Shown piece after piece: positions 8,501 through 16,261 of a DNA stretch of 29,964 bases (position 1 is the stretch's first letter; the number at the start of each line of letters is the position of its first letter). This DNA is from a virus. Both the position numbers and the translations under genes were made by a program. Below the pieces are notes generated by a model. The model did not search any database, was not told the DNA's origin, and worked only from the letters and a program-made list of their open reading frames with translations. The stretch covers positions 1 to 29,964 of the IMG/VR virus record IMGVR_UViG_3300005515_000044; one strand, written 5' to 3'.

Positions 8501-8681
8501 TGCAAACGACAACGCCAACCCAGGCATCCTGCTGGTCCAGATCGTTGGCGCCAGCGGCGATGATCACGTCCGTATGCTCGTGAAGCAGGGCGTTGGCGAG
8601 GGGCTGCAGCAATACAATAAGTCTCAAGAGCGCGGCGGCTTCGGCACGTTGCAGGGCCGCTATAACGCGCAAAAGGGCTGA
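5529..8681 (+). CDS. Tape measure protein with internal lytic transglycosylase-like domain
   Basis: It sets tail length and is ejected through the tube at infection. The 1050-residue length, long helical stretches and position identify it. Residues about 1-130 are coiled-coil; a TMP_2-like hydrophobic region follows (AAQFQDIAVTSAMGMSPLQI, then a Gly/Ala-rich membrane-active stretch around 180-245). More coiled coil runs to about 690. A lysozyme-like domain lies near 726-840 (ARGIDPSIALKVAKSEGG, with a Glu placed like the transglycosylase acid, then PSFGPFQLY), fit for local wall digestion during DNA entry. The C-terminus has the usual FAEGGVIRGPGSGTSDSIP, then LSDEEFIVNSRQ. ANDN tetrapeptides occur at both ends of the protein. 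Confidence 0.93.
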   Translation: MANDNTDDLIISISTDQATLRRSIKRIETDLGVLAGTVKKQFDTVGKSIDNSITSTMQNRINGMVGIGTKAAKEWTGALADQGEELERLRAKYSPLFNTINNYKMAVSDIRRAHAIGAISANEMAAAISKERQAALASTAAIKGRNAALADTPTQRSGGSGGSYNTANLAAQFQDIAVTSAMGMSPLQIALQQGTQISAVLGPMGAAGAVKGLGAAFLSVISPVSLATIAFVAAGAAAIQYFSSMDWGSGKSEEALKKEAELIQRIVDKWGEALPELKKYADERQKLADGKDIKEAAAIEAAKQWDDLRTKVKNVNVEFADVITMLQNAGAETGQVIGLQRAFNDLSKGIKDGTATSEQAKTVQNALADFAKETGIPAISEFAKQFDELAKSIDASSIKAGKLKQEAAVLVDLMKGLPPLGTLNPMTAQDGRFMTDAMEQQNQRAIDAANADPTILSNGQYIPVPTPTARPNIELEGLPGDAAKKEQTAAEKAANAYRDLMKSADDRIGQMKQEIDLLGKFGVEADAARFALDLLQNSEDKGRSLSEEQRKELEKKVALYKQYSETLAKAKLSQDLLEERRLKGMSKTDQNVYQTLKEYGLPTNLDSDEAKKIRQAININDLSDGIHSFFTDFSSALQENGGDIGEAFAKSLKTAALNALNKSLEDIFARLSETLATALLGGGAGAGSGAGALGGVVAKALGTEISGKAPVGAVTRMALPDVGATTDIAAYISKAAAARGIDPSIALKVAKSEGGLNSWNLQSSYFKNGVQEPSFGPFQLYKGGGLGNDFMRKTGMDPALASSGPAGVDFALDHASKNGWGAWYGAAKVGVGKWDGIGANNASDAVNKMAESAGAATKGLDSMAGGLGKVGQQLSTSFFPAAPSAPGGGGLGGLFSGLFGGGGGANLSKYQGMVGLFAEGGVIRGPGSGTSDSIPTMLSDEEFIVNSRQSKKHRALLHAINNGTIGHMAAGGVARSIGAPVAPALAARRTAANDNANPGILLVQIVGASGDDHVRMLVKQGVGEGLQQYNKSQERGGFGTLQGRYNAQKG

Positions 8682-8777
8682 CCGGCGCCGCGTCTGAACC
8701 ATGGGTTACGGTAGTTGGCTGGCGGCACCGGTTGCGACCAACGTCGCTCCCAAACAATCAAAAGTCAAGGGGCCGCT

Positions 8778-9539
8778 GTGGCGACATATCTGAACCAGCC
8801 AACGCTGGAAGCCAACTTTCTGGCTCCGGTGCGAACCACCTATGACGTTGTCGGCTCGTCGGTTGACGGCGGCCGCAACGGCGCGGGCGAGGGGCAGTCC
8901 ATCGAAATGAGTGGCGGCGGCACGGTCGTCGCCACTTACGAGGATTGCAAGATCAAGGATCCGGAGCAGTACGAATACATCAATATGCTCGGATCGCGGA
9001 TGAACGGCGGCTTTCGGTTCATCAATGTCCCGATCATCACTGACTGGTTCGGGCCGTTTCCTCGCATCAATAAACTGCCGACACCAATCGTGTCAGGAAT
9101 TCCGCACTCCGACGGATCGTACTTCGATGACGGATCTGGCTACAGCCAGGCGACTGTCTGGGGGCAAATCACGGCGGATGCTGCGCTTAATGCCGGCATC
9201 ATTTCAATGCGGGTCTACGGCATGTCCCGCCCATTGCGCTGGTCCGATTGGTTTTCGATCTACCATGAGGGCGGCAAGGGGTGGCGGGCATACCGCTACT
9301 GGGACGTTCTCGATCGCTACGACGATGGAGTCGAGACGATCGAAGGCACCGACGTCAATTATCAGGAATACAGGCTGGCGCTCGCGCCGCCGCTCCGTGA
9401 AGCGGTGACCGCCGGCACACGTGTCGAGTTCGCCAGGCCGCGCTTTGTGGCCAAGTTCCGCGGCGACTTCACATTGCCCTCCGTCGTCGAAGCGTTCTTC
9501 GTGACGCAGCAATCCATTCAGTTTTCGGAGGCTTTCTAG
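8778..9539 (+). CDS. Distal tail protein-like component
   Basis: The 253-residue product follows the tape measure, where the distal tail (Dit) protein belongs. It is aromatic- and beta-rich, with ITDWFGPFPRINKLPTP, YGMSRPLRWSDWFSIYHEG and a final VVEAFFVTQQ strand. It does not look like the GTA g12/DUF2460 protein, so the name rests on position and composition. I prefer the GTG start because AAGGGG lies five bases before it; a longer in-frame extension begins with an unlikely sequence. Confidence 0.65.
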   Translation: MATYLNQPTLEANFLAPVRTTYDVVGSSVDGGRNGAGEGQSIEMSGGGTVVATYEDCKIKDPEQYEYINMLGSRMNGGFRFINVPIITDWFGPFPRINKLPTPIVSGIPHSDGSYFDDGSGYSQATVWGQITADAALNAGIISMRVYGMSRPLRWSDWFSIYHEGGKGWRAYRYWDVLDRYDDGVETIEGTDVNYQEYRLALAPPLREAVTAGTRVEFARPRFVAKFRGDFTLPSVVEAFFVTQQSIQFSEAF

Positions 9540-9571
9540 CCTCCAAGCCACCCACTCCCACCACACATCAA

Positions 9572-9595
9572 GGCTCGCTCAGGCGGGCCTTCTTC
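9572..9595 (+). terminator. Hairpin between distal tail and hub genes
   Basis: GGCTCGC / GCGGGCC pair over seven positions (one G-T) around a TCAG loop, followed by a weak TTCTTC tract. It could be a poor terminator or an RNA-processing or translation-control hairpin, since an AAGGAG ribosome site for the next gene follows within 15 bases. Confidence 0.45.
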
Positions 9596-9612
9596 GTATT
9601 AAGGAGCCGCCT

Positions 9613-10215
9613 ATGGGTTGGGTGCCTGACAACGTCATTGACGAACTAGCCGGCAGCCACCAACTCGGCATCTTTCTCCGCATCGACACAGACCCGGCTC
9701 TGCATATGTGGTTCGGCGTCAACGACATCCCGGCCAACTTCGACAGCGTCGACCCCGACGGTACGGTCTATCTCGGCGGCGGGCGCCTGCTTGGCGTTCC
9801 CACGCTCGAGGTACTGGTCAACGGCACGGCCGATAGCGTCGAATTCACGCTTTCCGGCATCGATCCTGCCACCGCTGCAAAGACCATCGACAGCCTGCCC
9901 CCCGTCCGCGGCGCGACCGTACAGATGGGCATCACGACGCTGGACCAATATTTCCAGCCGATGAGCAACATCATCCCGATCTGGATGGGGACAGCGTCTC
10001 ACGTCGGCGAGTCTTCGCCGGCGACTCCAAGCGGTCAATCGGTTTCGATCACGCTGTCGCTTGCTGTTGTTTCCGGTGAGGCCACGCGATCCCGCCCGGC
10101 CCGCACGCTGTGGTCATCGCCCCACCAGAAGGCGATCTCGCCGACCGACAAATTCTGCGACGGAACATCACGACTCGCGCGCGGTGTCCAGCCGACGTGG
10201 ACGCTGGGCTACTAG
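9613..10215 (+). CDS. Tail hub/baseplate protein, DUF2163-like
   Basis: The 200-residue protein corresponds in place to GTA g13 (hub). The motif series FLRIDTDPALHMWFGVNDIP, then VYLGGGRLLGVPTLEVLVNG, VEFTLSGIDP and a Cys-containing C-terminus (KFCDGTSRL) resembles DUF2163-type hub proteins, but it is shorter than those (about 290). A strong AAGGAG stands six bases before the ATG. It likely forms the ring between the distal tail and the tip, with the peptidase gene downstream. Confidence 0.65.
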   Translation: MGWVPDNVIDELAGSHQLGIFLRIDTDPALHMWFGVNDIPANFDSVDPDGTVYLGGGRLLGVPTLEVLVNGTADSVEFTLSGIDPATAAKTIDSLPPVRGATVQMGITTLDQYFQPMSNIIPIWMGTASHVGESSPATPSGQSVSITLSLAVVSGEATRSRPARTLWSSPHQKAISPTDKFCDGTSRLARGVQPTWTLGY

Positions 10216-10250
10216 CCCACGCGCCCGGCAGGCCAACCCCATAGGTTACC

Positions 10251-10670
10251 ATGACATTGCAAGAGTTTATGGCGCTGCCTCACCGATTCCGGTGGGGCGG
10301 TCAGGGCGGTGACGACTGCACGACATTCCTGGCGACGTGGATTTCTTATCGCCTTGGTGTCGATCCGGCCGAGGACCTTCGCGGAACCTATCGCGACGGC
10401 GCTGGCGCACATCGAATTCTCCAAAAGGCAGGCGGCATTGAAGCCTTCATAGCAGGCCGCCTAGCGCCGTTAGGCTTTACCCGCACTGACACGCCAGAGG
10501 ATGGCGATATCGGCGTGGTGAAGGCTCCTGACGCCTATTCCGGCGACGAAGTCCACGTCGGTGCCATCCGCTTCGGCAAGCACTGGCTTGTTCTCGCGCC
10601 AGCCGGCGTTGCCTGCAAAAAACTCGATCATATCGCCGCATGGCGCATGCCTGCTGGAGGCGACAACTAA
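10251..10670 (+). CDS. NlpC/P60-like tail peptidase (DUF6950 family)
   Basis: The gene holds the position of GTA g14, a cell-wall peptidase carried in the tail tip. The 139-residue protein has a candidate catalytic Cys in GGDDC23TTF and a His in GDEVH102VGAI, the spacing seen in small papain-fold peptidases, then a hydrophobic HWLVLAPAGV strand. The DUF6950 look (RFRWGG near the start, TYRDGAGAHRIL) is convincing, but enzymatic activity is inferred. It ends on the start codon of the tip protein gene. Confidence 0.72.
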   Translation: MTLQEFMALPHRFRWGGQGGDDCTTFLATWISYRLGVDPAEDLRGTYRDGAGAHRILQKAGGIEAFIAGRLAPLGFTRTDTPEDGDIGVVKAPDAYSGDEVHVGAIRFGKHWLVLAPAGVACKKLDHIAAWRMPAGGDN

Positions 10671-12853
10671 TGAGCTTCCATCATCGTATGATGCTGCAGC
10701 GCTATGGGCTGTCGCATACGACGTCGCTTTATAGCCAGGTCGTTTTTGACCCGATCTTCACGCCGCTTTTTACGGCAATTCTCGGCGCCGGCGGGCTTGG
10801 GTTGACCGGAACCGCGCTATCGATTGGCGTGGGCGTCGCATCGGCCATTGCTACCACCGCGCTTTCCATCGGCATTCAGATGCTGATGGCGCCAAAGCCT
10901 CCGAAGCCGGAGGCGGCGAAGGTGCCGCTGACGCAACCAATCCCTTACCGCATTTGGGGGGTCGGCCGCACACGGCTGGGCGGCGCCTACATGCTCTGGG
11001 AATCGAACGGGCCAAATCTTTTTTCGGTTCAGGCTGTAGCGGCCCATCGCATCAAATCGTTCAACCGCTTCTGGCTCCATGACGACGAGGTCTTCATCCC
11101 GCCGGGGGGTGGCATCGCATCGTATCCAGGCGAAAGGTATGGCGGGAACGTCGGCATATTCTATCGCCTTGGTCTTCCAACGGAAACGGCATACCCCGGC
11201 CCTGTTTCCGCTTTCGGGGCTTCTGGCCTGTGGACGAATGACCACCGTGGGGACGGGCAAGCATCTCTTTCAATGTTCGCCTCTGCCGAAAGGCAGAAGG
11301 ACCAAAACAAGCGATTTCCATACGGCCCTCCATCCCTGTCGGCAGAAGCTGATCTTGCTCTTTGCTGGGACTATCGCGACCCCGCGCAGGATCCGGAAGA
11401 CCCCGAGACTTGGGAGTGGACGCGGAATTCAGCGCTGATTTGCGCTTGGCATCTCTGCTTCAACGAGTTCGGCTTCAGGCTCGACTACCAGAAAGCGATC
11501 ATGCCGGTTCTCGATCTCTGGATCGAAGAAGCAGACATCTGCGACGAAGACGTGCCGTTGGCAGCCGGGGGGACGGAGAAGCGTTACGAGTGCAACGGCA
11601 GTGATACTACCGAGAACGGACCAAAGGCCGGCCTGAACGCCATTCTGGCATCTTGCGACGGCCATCTTGTGGCGCGTGGTGACGGTGCCCGCATCCTGAC
11701 GGTCGGCAAGTTCCGCGAGTCTCGCTGCGTAACCCTATACGATCGGGATATCGTCGGCCACAGCATTCAGTACGACGTGCTGTTTGAGGACGAGATCAAC
11801 CGGCTTGTGCCGAAGTTCACATACCCGGCCACGGCGTATTCGACTTGCGACACGGACTATTTCGAGGATGTGGATGCGCAGGTCTCCGCTGGACGCATCC
11901 TCTCGGAAGAGGCGAATTACCAGTGGGTCCACCAGTGGCGACAGGCTCGCCGGCTTGGTCTGCGCGACTGGAAGCGACTTCGCCAGAAGGTTAAGGGCTC
12001 GATCGATGTTCGATTCAGCGGCATTAACTCGGTCTATGCCCGTTGGGTAAGGCTCGATGCGCCGCTTCGCCTTCCGAGGCTAAACGGCAAGCTCGTAGAA
12101 AACAGACGCTCTGTCCTCGCGCTCACGCGCGGCGGTTTCTCTATGGATATTGTTCAGCATCCTGAAGATATCGATGATTGGAACCCATTCACCGATGAAG
12201 GTACGCAGCCTCCCGTGCCGACCGCACCGGCGTCGGAAGACATCGTCGTTCCGGTCATCAATCTGGTGCAGGCCAAGCCTAGTGCTGGTTCGGTGTACAT
12301 CCGCGTGGTTATCATTGACCCTGTCGACACCAGCCTTACACCAGTCGTTCGGTATCGTGTCGCCGACATTGGCGGCGGGGTGCCTGGTGCGTGGGTGGAA
12401 CAATCCTTCCCGGATGCCGCTCCAGACCTTGGCTTCATCAACCTGAACACCAACGTCGTTCCGGCAGACACGCTGCTGAATGTCCAGGTCAGCTTCCTGA
12501 CATCAGGTGGGGCTTCGTCTGATTGGTCCGTGACTGCGGACATCACTTCGACGGTCGATCCTACTGCACCGGGCACTCCGGTAAGCATGACGGCACCCAA
12601 CAGCGTCACCACCGTTCCTGTCAGCGCAAGAGCTGCGAACGACAACACCCGAGTGTTGATCTTTAAGCGCGGCACAACTGTTCAGTCATACGCCGCAGCA
12701 ACTGAAATCGCGCGGTACTCCGTAACGGCCAACCAGACGATTTCGTTCAGCAATACGCCCGGCGCCGGCACTTGGAAGTACTGGTGCGGCGCTGAGAACA
12801 TTTCTGGCGTTCCGTCTGCCGCGCAGGCTTCGGCTACCGCGATAGTCACCTAA
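10670..12853 (+). CDS. J-like tail tip / host-specificity protein
   Basis: A 727-residue central tip protein, the counterpart of lambda J and GTA g15. An N-terminal hydrophobic Gly/Ala-rich segment (about 25-75) precedes the conserved QPIPYRIWGVGRTRLGG start of the tip core. The middle has many Trp/Tyr/Asp-rich blocks. From about residue 525, beta-sandwich (fibronectin-like) repeats appear, with threonine- and proline-rich linkers and an ANDN motif. It is shorter than lambda J (over 1100), mainly at the C-terminus. The ATG overlaps the peptidase gene's TAA by one base. A terminator-like hairpin follows before the spike. Confidence 0.85.
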   Translation: MSFHHRMMLQRYGLSHTTSLYSQVVFDPIFTPLFTAILGAGGLGLTGTALSIGVGVASAIATTALSIGIQMLMAPKPPKPEAAKVPLTQPIPYRIWGVGRTRLGGAYMLWESNGPNLFSVQAVAAHRIKSFNRFWLHDDEVFIPPGGGIASYPGERYGGNVGIFYRLGLPTETAYPGPVSAFGASGLWTNDHRGDGQASLSMFASAERQKDQNKRFPYGPPSLSAEADLALCWDYRDPAQDPEDPETWEWTRNSALICAWHLCFNEFGFRLDYQKAIMPVLDLWIEEADICDEDVPLAAGGTEKRYECNGSDTTENGPKAGLNAILASCDGHLVARGDGARILTVGKFRESRCVTLYDRDIVGHSIQYDVLFEDEINRLVPKFTYPATAYSTCDTDYFEDVDAQVSAGRILSEEANYQWVHQWRQARRLGLRDWKRLRQKVKGSIDVRFSGINSVYARWVRLDAPLRLPRLNGKLVENRRSVLALTRGGFSMDIVQHPEDIDDWNPFTDEGTQPPVPTAPASEDIVVPVINLVQAKPSAGSVYIRVVIIDPVDTSLTPVVRYRVADIGGGVPGAWVEQSFPDAAPDLGFINLNTNVVPADTLLNVQVSFLTSGGASSDWSVTADITSTVDPTAPGTPVSMTAPNSVTTVPVSARAANDNTRVLIFKRGTTVQSYAAATEIARYSVTANQTISFSNTPGAGTWKYWCGAENISGVPSAAQASATAIVT

Positions 12854-12871
12854 TCCGAACCGAATACCACC

Positions 12872-12901
12872 AAGCCCCTGGCCGCTAGCCGGGGCGCTTT
12901 T
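12872..12901 (+). terminator. Terminator-like hairpin before spike gene
   Basis: GCCCC and GGC pair with GCC and GGGGC (one bulged T) around a CGCTA loop, followed by GCTTTT. It lies 14 bases before the spike ATG, the third such hairpin in the late operon. Confidence 0.6.
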
Positions 12902-12914
12902 GCATGGAGATATC

Positions 12915-15623
12915 ATGCCAGAATTAGCCTCGATCATCTGGGCAGACGGCCCGTCTACGCAGCCGCAGCAGCCGCCTAAGTCCAAGATCAGGGCATGGGG
13001 CGCATGGCTTGAAGGCCTGATTACCGCCTTCACCTCAAACGGCGGTCTGATCTATTCTTCGTTGGCACTCCTCAATGCCGACCTTGCCCATGCCGCCAAT
13101 TCCATGGCGTGGGTTTACGGCGACGCGACCGTTGCTAACAACGGCGTGTACGGCAAGGTCGGTGCCTCTGGCGTCGGCTCATGGACACGCCGCAGCGACC
13201 TGCCGTTCTCGTTCATCATCGCCAACGACGCCGGCGCGGGCACGCCGAATGCTATAATCGCCACCACCGCTATTCCCGTCGTTTCATCGGCGCTAGTGTG
13301 GATGAACGTTGCTGATACCAATACGTCGAGCCCCGTAACTGTCCAGTTCAATGGCGGGGCAGTCCTGACAATCAAGGCAAATAGCGGAAACGACATCATC
13401 CCTGACGGCTTGATCGCAGGCATGATCATTTTGGGCATTGTGTCTGGCACAACTTTCCGACTGATTAGCGACCAGGCAAGCGCTGCTTTTCTGGCAGCTG
13501 CAGAAGCGGCACGAGACGCGGCCCTTGCTGCGCAGGCCGCAGCTGAAGTTGCACGCACTGGAGCCGAAGCCGCGCAGGCCGGTGCCGAGGAAGCTCGTGA
13601 TGAAGCGGTCTCTATCGTCACCGGTGGTTTCTTCATCCAGAACGATGTCACCTACACCATCGGCTCAGGTCAGACCTACGCGACGATTGCCGCGGCGCTC
13701 ACCGCCCTCAAGACCAGGTATATCCTTCCAGGGGTAATTGTGACTTTGGCAGTGGTCGGACATGTCGACTGTGGGGCGTCTATAGGCATTTGGCAGCATG
13801 TCTGCGCAAACCAGATCAGGATAAGGCCGGCAACAGGGAGTGAGCCGCTGACGCCGACATTGACTGGTGTGCAGTCGGTTACCGGGTCGCGGGGAAACTA
13901 TAGCGTCACTTATAACTTTTCCAGCGTTGCCGGCATCAGCGTCGGCGACGTGCTTTTGCTCAAGGACTTCCCGCAGTCCTTTCAGACGCAGGGAGGCCAA
14001 GCGGCGCCCCAGCGGGGCGGATGGGCTTACGGGCTCACCAATGCCGGTATTATGCATGCCGTGGCGACCGTCGCCTCTGGGACACCAACGACGATTACCC
14101 TGTCGGGAGGCACTACCCCAGTTTTCACGACGGACATGATTGTCGTCTTCCTCGGTCAGATCAGGAAGGTGACGGCGGTTGCCGGGTCCACGATCACCGT
14201 GAACGCGGCATTCAAGCAGTTCGGCACAAGCATTGTCTATTACATGCTCCTCGCCACTGAGGCAGGCACTATGACGGTCTCCTCCGGCAACGCGACCGGG
14301 ACCGGAACTGCTTTCCTATCCAGAGCAAACCCAGGCGACACAATCCTTATCGCCGATGGCAACGATAGCCTAGCGAGGGTGAATTCCGTCTCGTCGGACA
14401 CAGCGCTCGCGTTCGATCGGACATTCACGGTCGGGTCCGGTTCCTACTTCGCCATCATCAATCATCCCGGACAGCATGAAGGCGCTTTCAAGGTGACGGC
14501 TGTCGACGCAGTGAACAACCGCGTAACGGTAGCTAACCTGTCGAAAGCAGAGTGGCTCCCAGGGGTAAGAGGTTTCACGAGCGCGACTGCCAAGGTTATT
14601 CGCGCAACACTGTTCGCGAGCGCGGATGGCATTCAGATCAACGCGCCGAAACTCGATATCGATGACGTCGGTATCGTGGGGACGGCTGGCGTTGGAAACG
14701 GCATCTCCGCTGATGGACAGAGCGGTTACGCGATCTCGTCGATCACTCTCGGAGCTGGGACGCCAGTCATCGGATGGAACGTCGGTGTAAACCTTCTTAA
14801 TGGGTCAAACCTATATGCGCAGGAAGGTTATTTGTGTGGCAACACCTACGCGGGGCTAAATATCGCCCGAGCGACAGCCGATCTCGATAGCGCATTTGCT
14901 TGTGGCAACGGGCAATACGGTGTGGTTGGTGACTGCGGCGGGTTTCGCGCAAGTCGCTTGCATGCGAACTGCAACACCATCGGCTTCAGGCAGCAGGTTG
15001 GCGGCAACGCCTATTCCGACTGGTCCTCGTTTGCCGGCAATTCGGAGGCTCACATCCTCAGCGAAAACAAGTCGTTTGTTCAGTTTGTGGGCGCCACCTG
15101 TCTGCATGGCGGGCGCAGCGGATCCGGTTCAGTGGTCTGCTTCGATGCGCAAAACGGTGGCGGTGGTCGCATCACGGGCCTTTCGTGCATTGGCAACTAC
15201 GGTGGAACCAACATTGCCGGCTCGGGGACGGCGGCTTTCGAGATGCACTACGCAACGCTCATCGCCAACAATGGCATTGGCATCAACCCGCGAGGCGTAA
15301 GCGTGATCGAGGGCGATGCGGTGGGTGTGGTCGGCAATACCGGTCAGGGGATCTACGTCGAAAAAGCCGGGCAGTATGCAGGCAACGGAATGCATATCCG
15401 CGATAACAAGTCCGGTGGCGTGATCTCCACTCAAGGCGGGAAATTCATTTCGACTTCCGCCTACTCGGACGACAATGCGACGTATGACTATACGGTCAGC
15501 ACAGGTGGCTATCTGCTAGCCAACGCCTACTTGGGGACGCCCGTCTTCGGCGCCACGCTCAATAAAATCTTGGGCGGCGGCGCGTTGGTAACTGACGGAT
15601 CTCAGGTCTCGATGGGCCCCTAA
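12915..15623 (+). CDS. Tail spike/fibre with beta-helix receptor-binding domain
   Basis: The 902-residue protein should bind the host surface. An N-terminal attachment part (1-190) contains WADGPSTQPQQPPKSKIRAW and a beta domain. Residues about 192-235 form an alanine-rich heptad coiled coil for trimerisation (AAEAARDAALAAQAAAE and on). A short AIAAALTALKTRYILPGV segment then leads into a long beta-rich, Gly/Asn/Thr-rich region. From about 600 to the end, repeated GNxxGxxI-type rungs are typical of right-handed beta-helix spikes. GGAG precedes the chosen ATG; an earlier in-frame start lies inside the terminator hairpin. No depolymerase residues can be named. Confidence 0.87.
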   Translation: MPELASIIWADGPSTQPQQPPKSKIRAWGAWLEGLITAFTSNGGLIYSSLALLNADLAHAANSMAWVYGDATVANNGVYGKVGASGVGSWTRRSDLPFSFIIANDAGAGTPNAIIATTAIPVVSSALVWMNVADTNTSSPVTVQFNGGAVLTIKANSGNDIIPDGLIAGMIILGIVSGTTFRLISDQASAAFLAAAEAARDAALAAQAAAEVARTGAEAAQAGAEEARDEAVSIVTGGFFIQNDVTYTIGSGQTYATIAAALTALKTRYILPGVIVTLAVVGHVDCGASIGIWQHVCANQIRIRPATGSEPLTPTLTGVQSVTGSRGNYSVTYNFSSVAGISVGDVLLLKDFPQSFQTQGGQAAPQRGGWAYGLTNAGIMHAVATVASGTPTTITLSGGTTPVFTTDMIVVFLGQIRKVTAVAGSTITVNAAFKQFGTSIVYYMLLATEAGTMTVSSGNATGTGTAFLSRANPGDTILIADGNDSLARVNSVSSDTALAFDRTFTVGSGSYFAIINHPGQHEGAFKVTAVDAVNNRVTVANLSKAEWLPGVRGFTSATAKVIRATLFASADGIQINAPKLDIDDVGIVGTAGVGNGISADGQSGYAISSITLGAGTPVIGWNVGVNLLNGSNLYAQEGYLCGNTYAGLNIARATADLDSAFACGNGQYGVVGDCGGFRASRLHANCNTIGFRQQVGGNAYSDWSSFAGNSEAHILSENKSFVQFVGATCLHGGRSGSGSVVCFDAQNGGGGRITGLSCIGNYGGTNIAGSGTAAFEMHYATLIANNGIGINPRGVSVIEGDAVGVVGNTGQGIYVEKAGQYAGNGMHIRDNKSGGVISTQGGKFISTSAYSDDNATYDYTVSTGGYLLANAYLGTPVFGATLNKILGGGALVTDGSQVSMGP

Positions 15624-15637
15624 AGGGCCCGTCAGTT
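15590..15637. repeat. Nested inverted repeats at spike 3' end
   Basis: AACTGACGG and CCGTCAGTT form an outer nine-base inverted repeat, and GGGCCC is repeated around CTAAA inside it, over the spike stop codon. The convergent small gene on the other strand ends within the outer arm. The structure could terminate both transcripts, although no T-tract follows. Confidence 0.5.
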
Positions 15638-15836
15638 AAACGGGGATTCCCTTTATTTTCACGCTCAGACCATTGACTACAGATTCGAAATATTCGCAAT
15701 CGATGATGTAGTTTCCTGCCCACGGGTCACCGGTTGTCCTGCACCGTTCTATCTCCCATCGCTCGTGCTCAGTGATGGGACCTTCATAAATCGTTATTAG
15801 CGACGCCTCGGATAATTTTTCGGAATGTTTCGGCAT
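15636..15836 (-). CDS. Small hypothetical protein convergent to spike gene
   Basis: A 66-residue acidic-to-neutral protein (MPKHSEKLSEASLITIYEG start, then HERWEIERCRTTGDPWAG and a YFESVVNGLSVKIKGIPV end) with no family I recognise. A GGGGATGAGG stretch sits just before the ATG, good support for translation. It is the second minus-strand gene in the late region and is placed right after the receptor-binding spike, where fibre chaperones, anti-receptor or lysogeny-expressed genes often sit. None of these roles can be shown here. Confidence 0.6.
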   Translation of the reverse strand: MPKHSEKLSEASLITIYEGPITEHERWEIERCRTTGDPWAGNYIIDCEYFESVVNGLSVKIKGIPV

Positions 15837-15886
15837 ACCTCATCCCCCAGATGAAAACCGATCCAATCATAACGCAACCTATCCTA

Positions 15887-15906
15887 GCACGCCAGCTATG
15901 GCGTGC
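15887..15906. repeat. Perfect 8-bp inverted repeat in divergent spacer
   Basis: GCACGCCA and TGGCGTGC flank a GCTA loop in the 146-bp space between the divergent small gene and the holin gene. It may be an operator or a hairpin controlling one of the two start regions; the TTTCTGGCGTTT after it is only weakly terminator-like. Confidence 0.45.
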
Positions 15907-15982
15907 GTTTCTGGCGTTTAAAAATGGGTGAGGTCATCACTCACGACCGATCCACCAGCCCCATCGCCACCCAGAGACCGAA

Positions 15983-16261
15983 ATGAAACTCATCACCATA
16001 TGGCGACGTGTGCTTTTGCACGTCAGGTCGCTTCTGCTACCTGACGCAAAGGCCATCGCAAAGCGCGCCTGGTCGCTCCGCTTCATCGAGCTCGCAGCTG
16101 CGGCCGACATCATCCTCAACATCGTGCCCGTGATCGGCGACTGGCTGCCGTGGTGGCTCACGCTGCTGCTGCTTGGCGGCGCTTGGTTAGCGCGACTGGT
16201 GTTGCAGCCTGCGGCGCCCGCGACGGAACCCGAAAAGGAGGCAGTGAATGCCAATAAATAG
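15983..16261 (+). CDS. Putative holin (DUF7940-like)
   Basis: Holins open the inner membrane to time lysis. The 92-residue protein has a basic N-terminus with an amphipathic helix, the motif RAWSLRFIELAAAADIILNI, a WLPWWLTLLLLGGAWLARLV membrane segment and an acidic, hydrophilic C-terminus: two spans at most. This pattern is common directly upstream of endolysins in alphaproteobacterial phages. The endolysin gene starts inside its 3' end in another frame. Identification rests on membrane pattern and neighbours. Confidence 0.72.
   Translation: MKLITIWRRVLLHVRSLLLPDAKAIAKRAWSLRFIELAAAADIILNIVPVIGDWLPWWLTLLLLGGAWLARLVLQPAAPATEPEKEAVNANK

Noticed and set aside
8700-8792. 30-codon frame (MGYGSWLAAP start) after the tape measure
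   Set aside because: It has no ribosome site and overlaps the start of the distal tail gene; too short to support without homologues.
12915-15836. Diversity-generating retroelement acting on the spike
   Set aside because: No reverse transcriptase and no template/variable repeat pair is visible near the spike.
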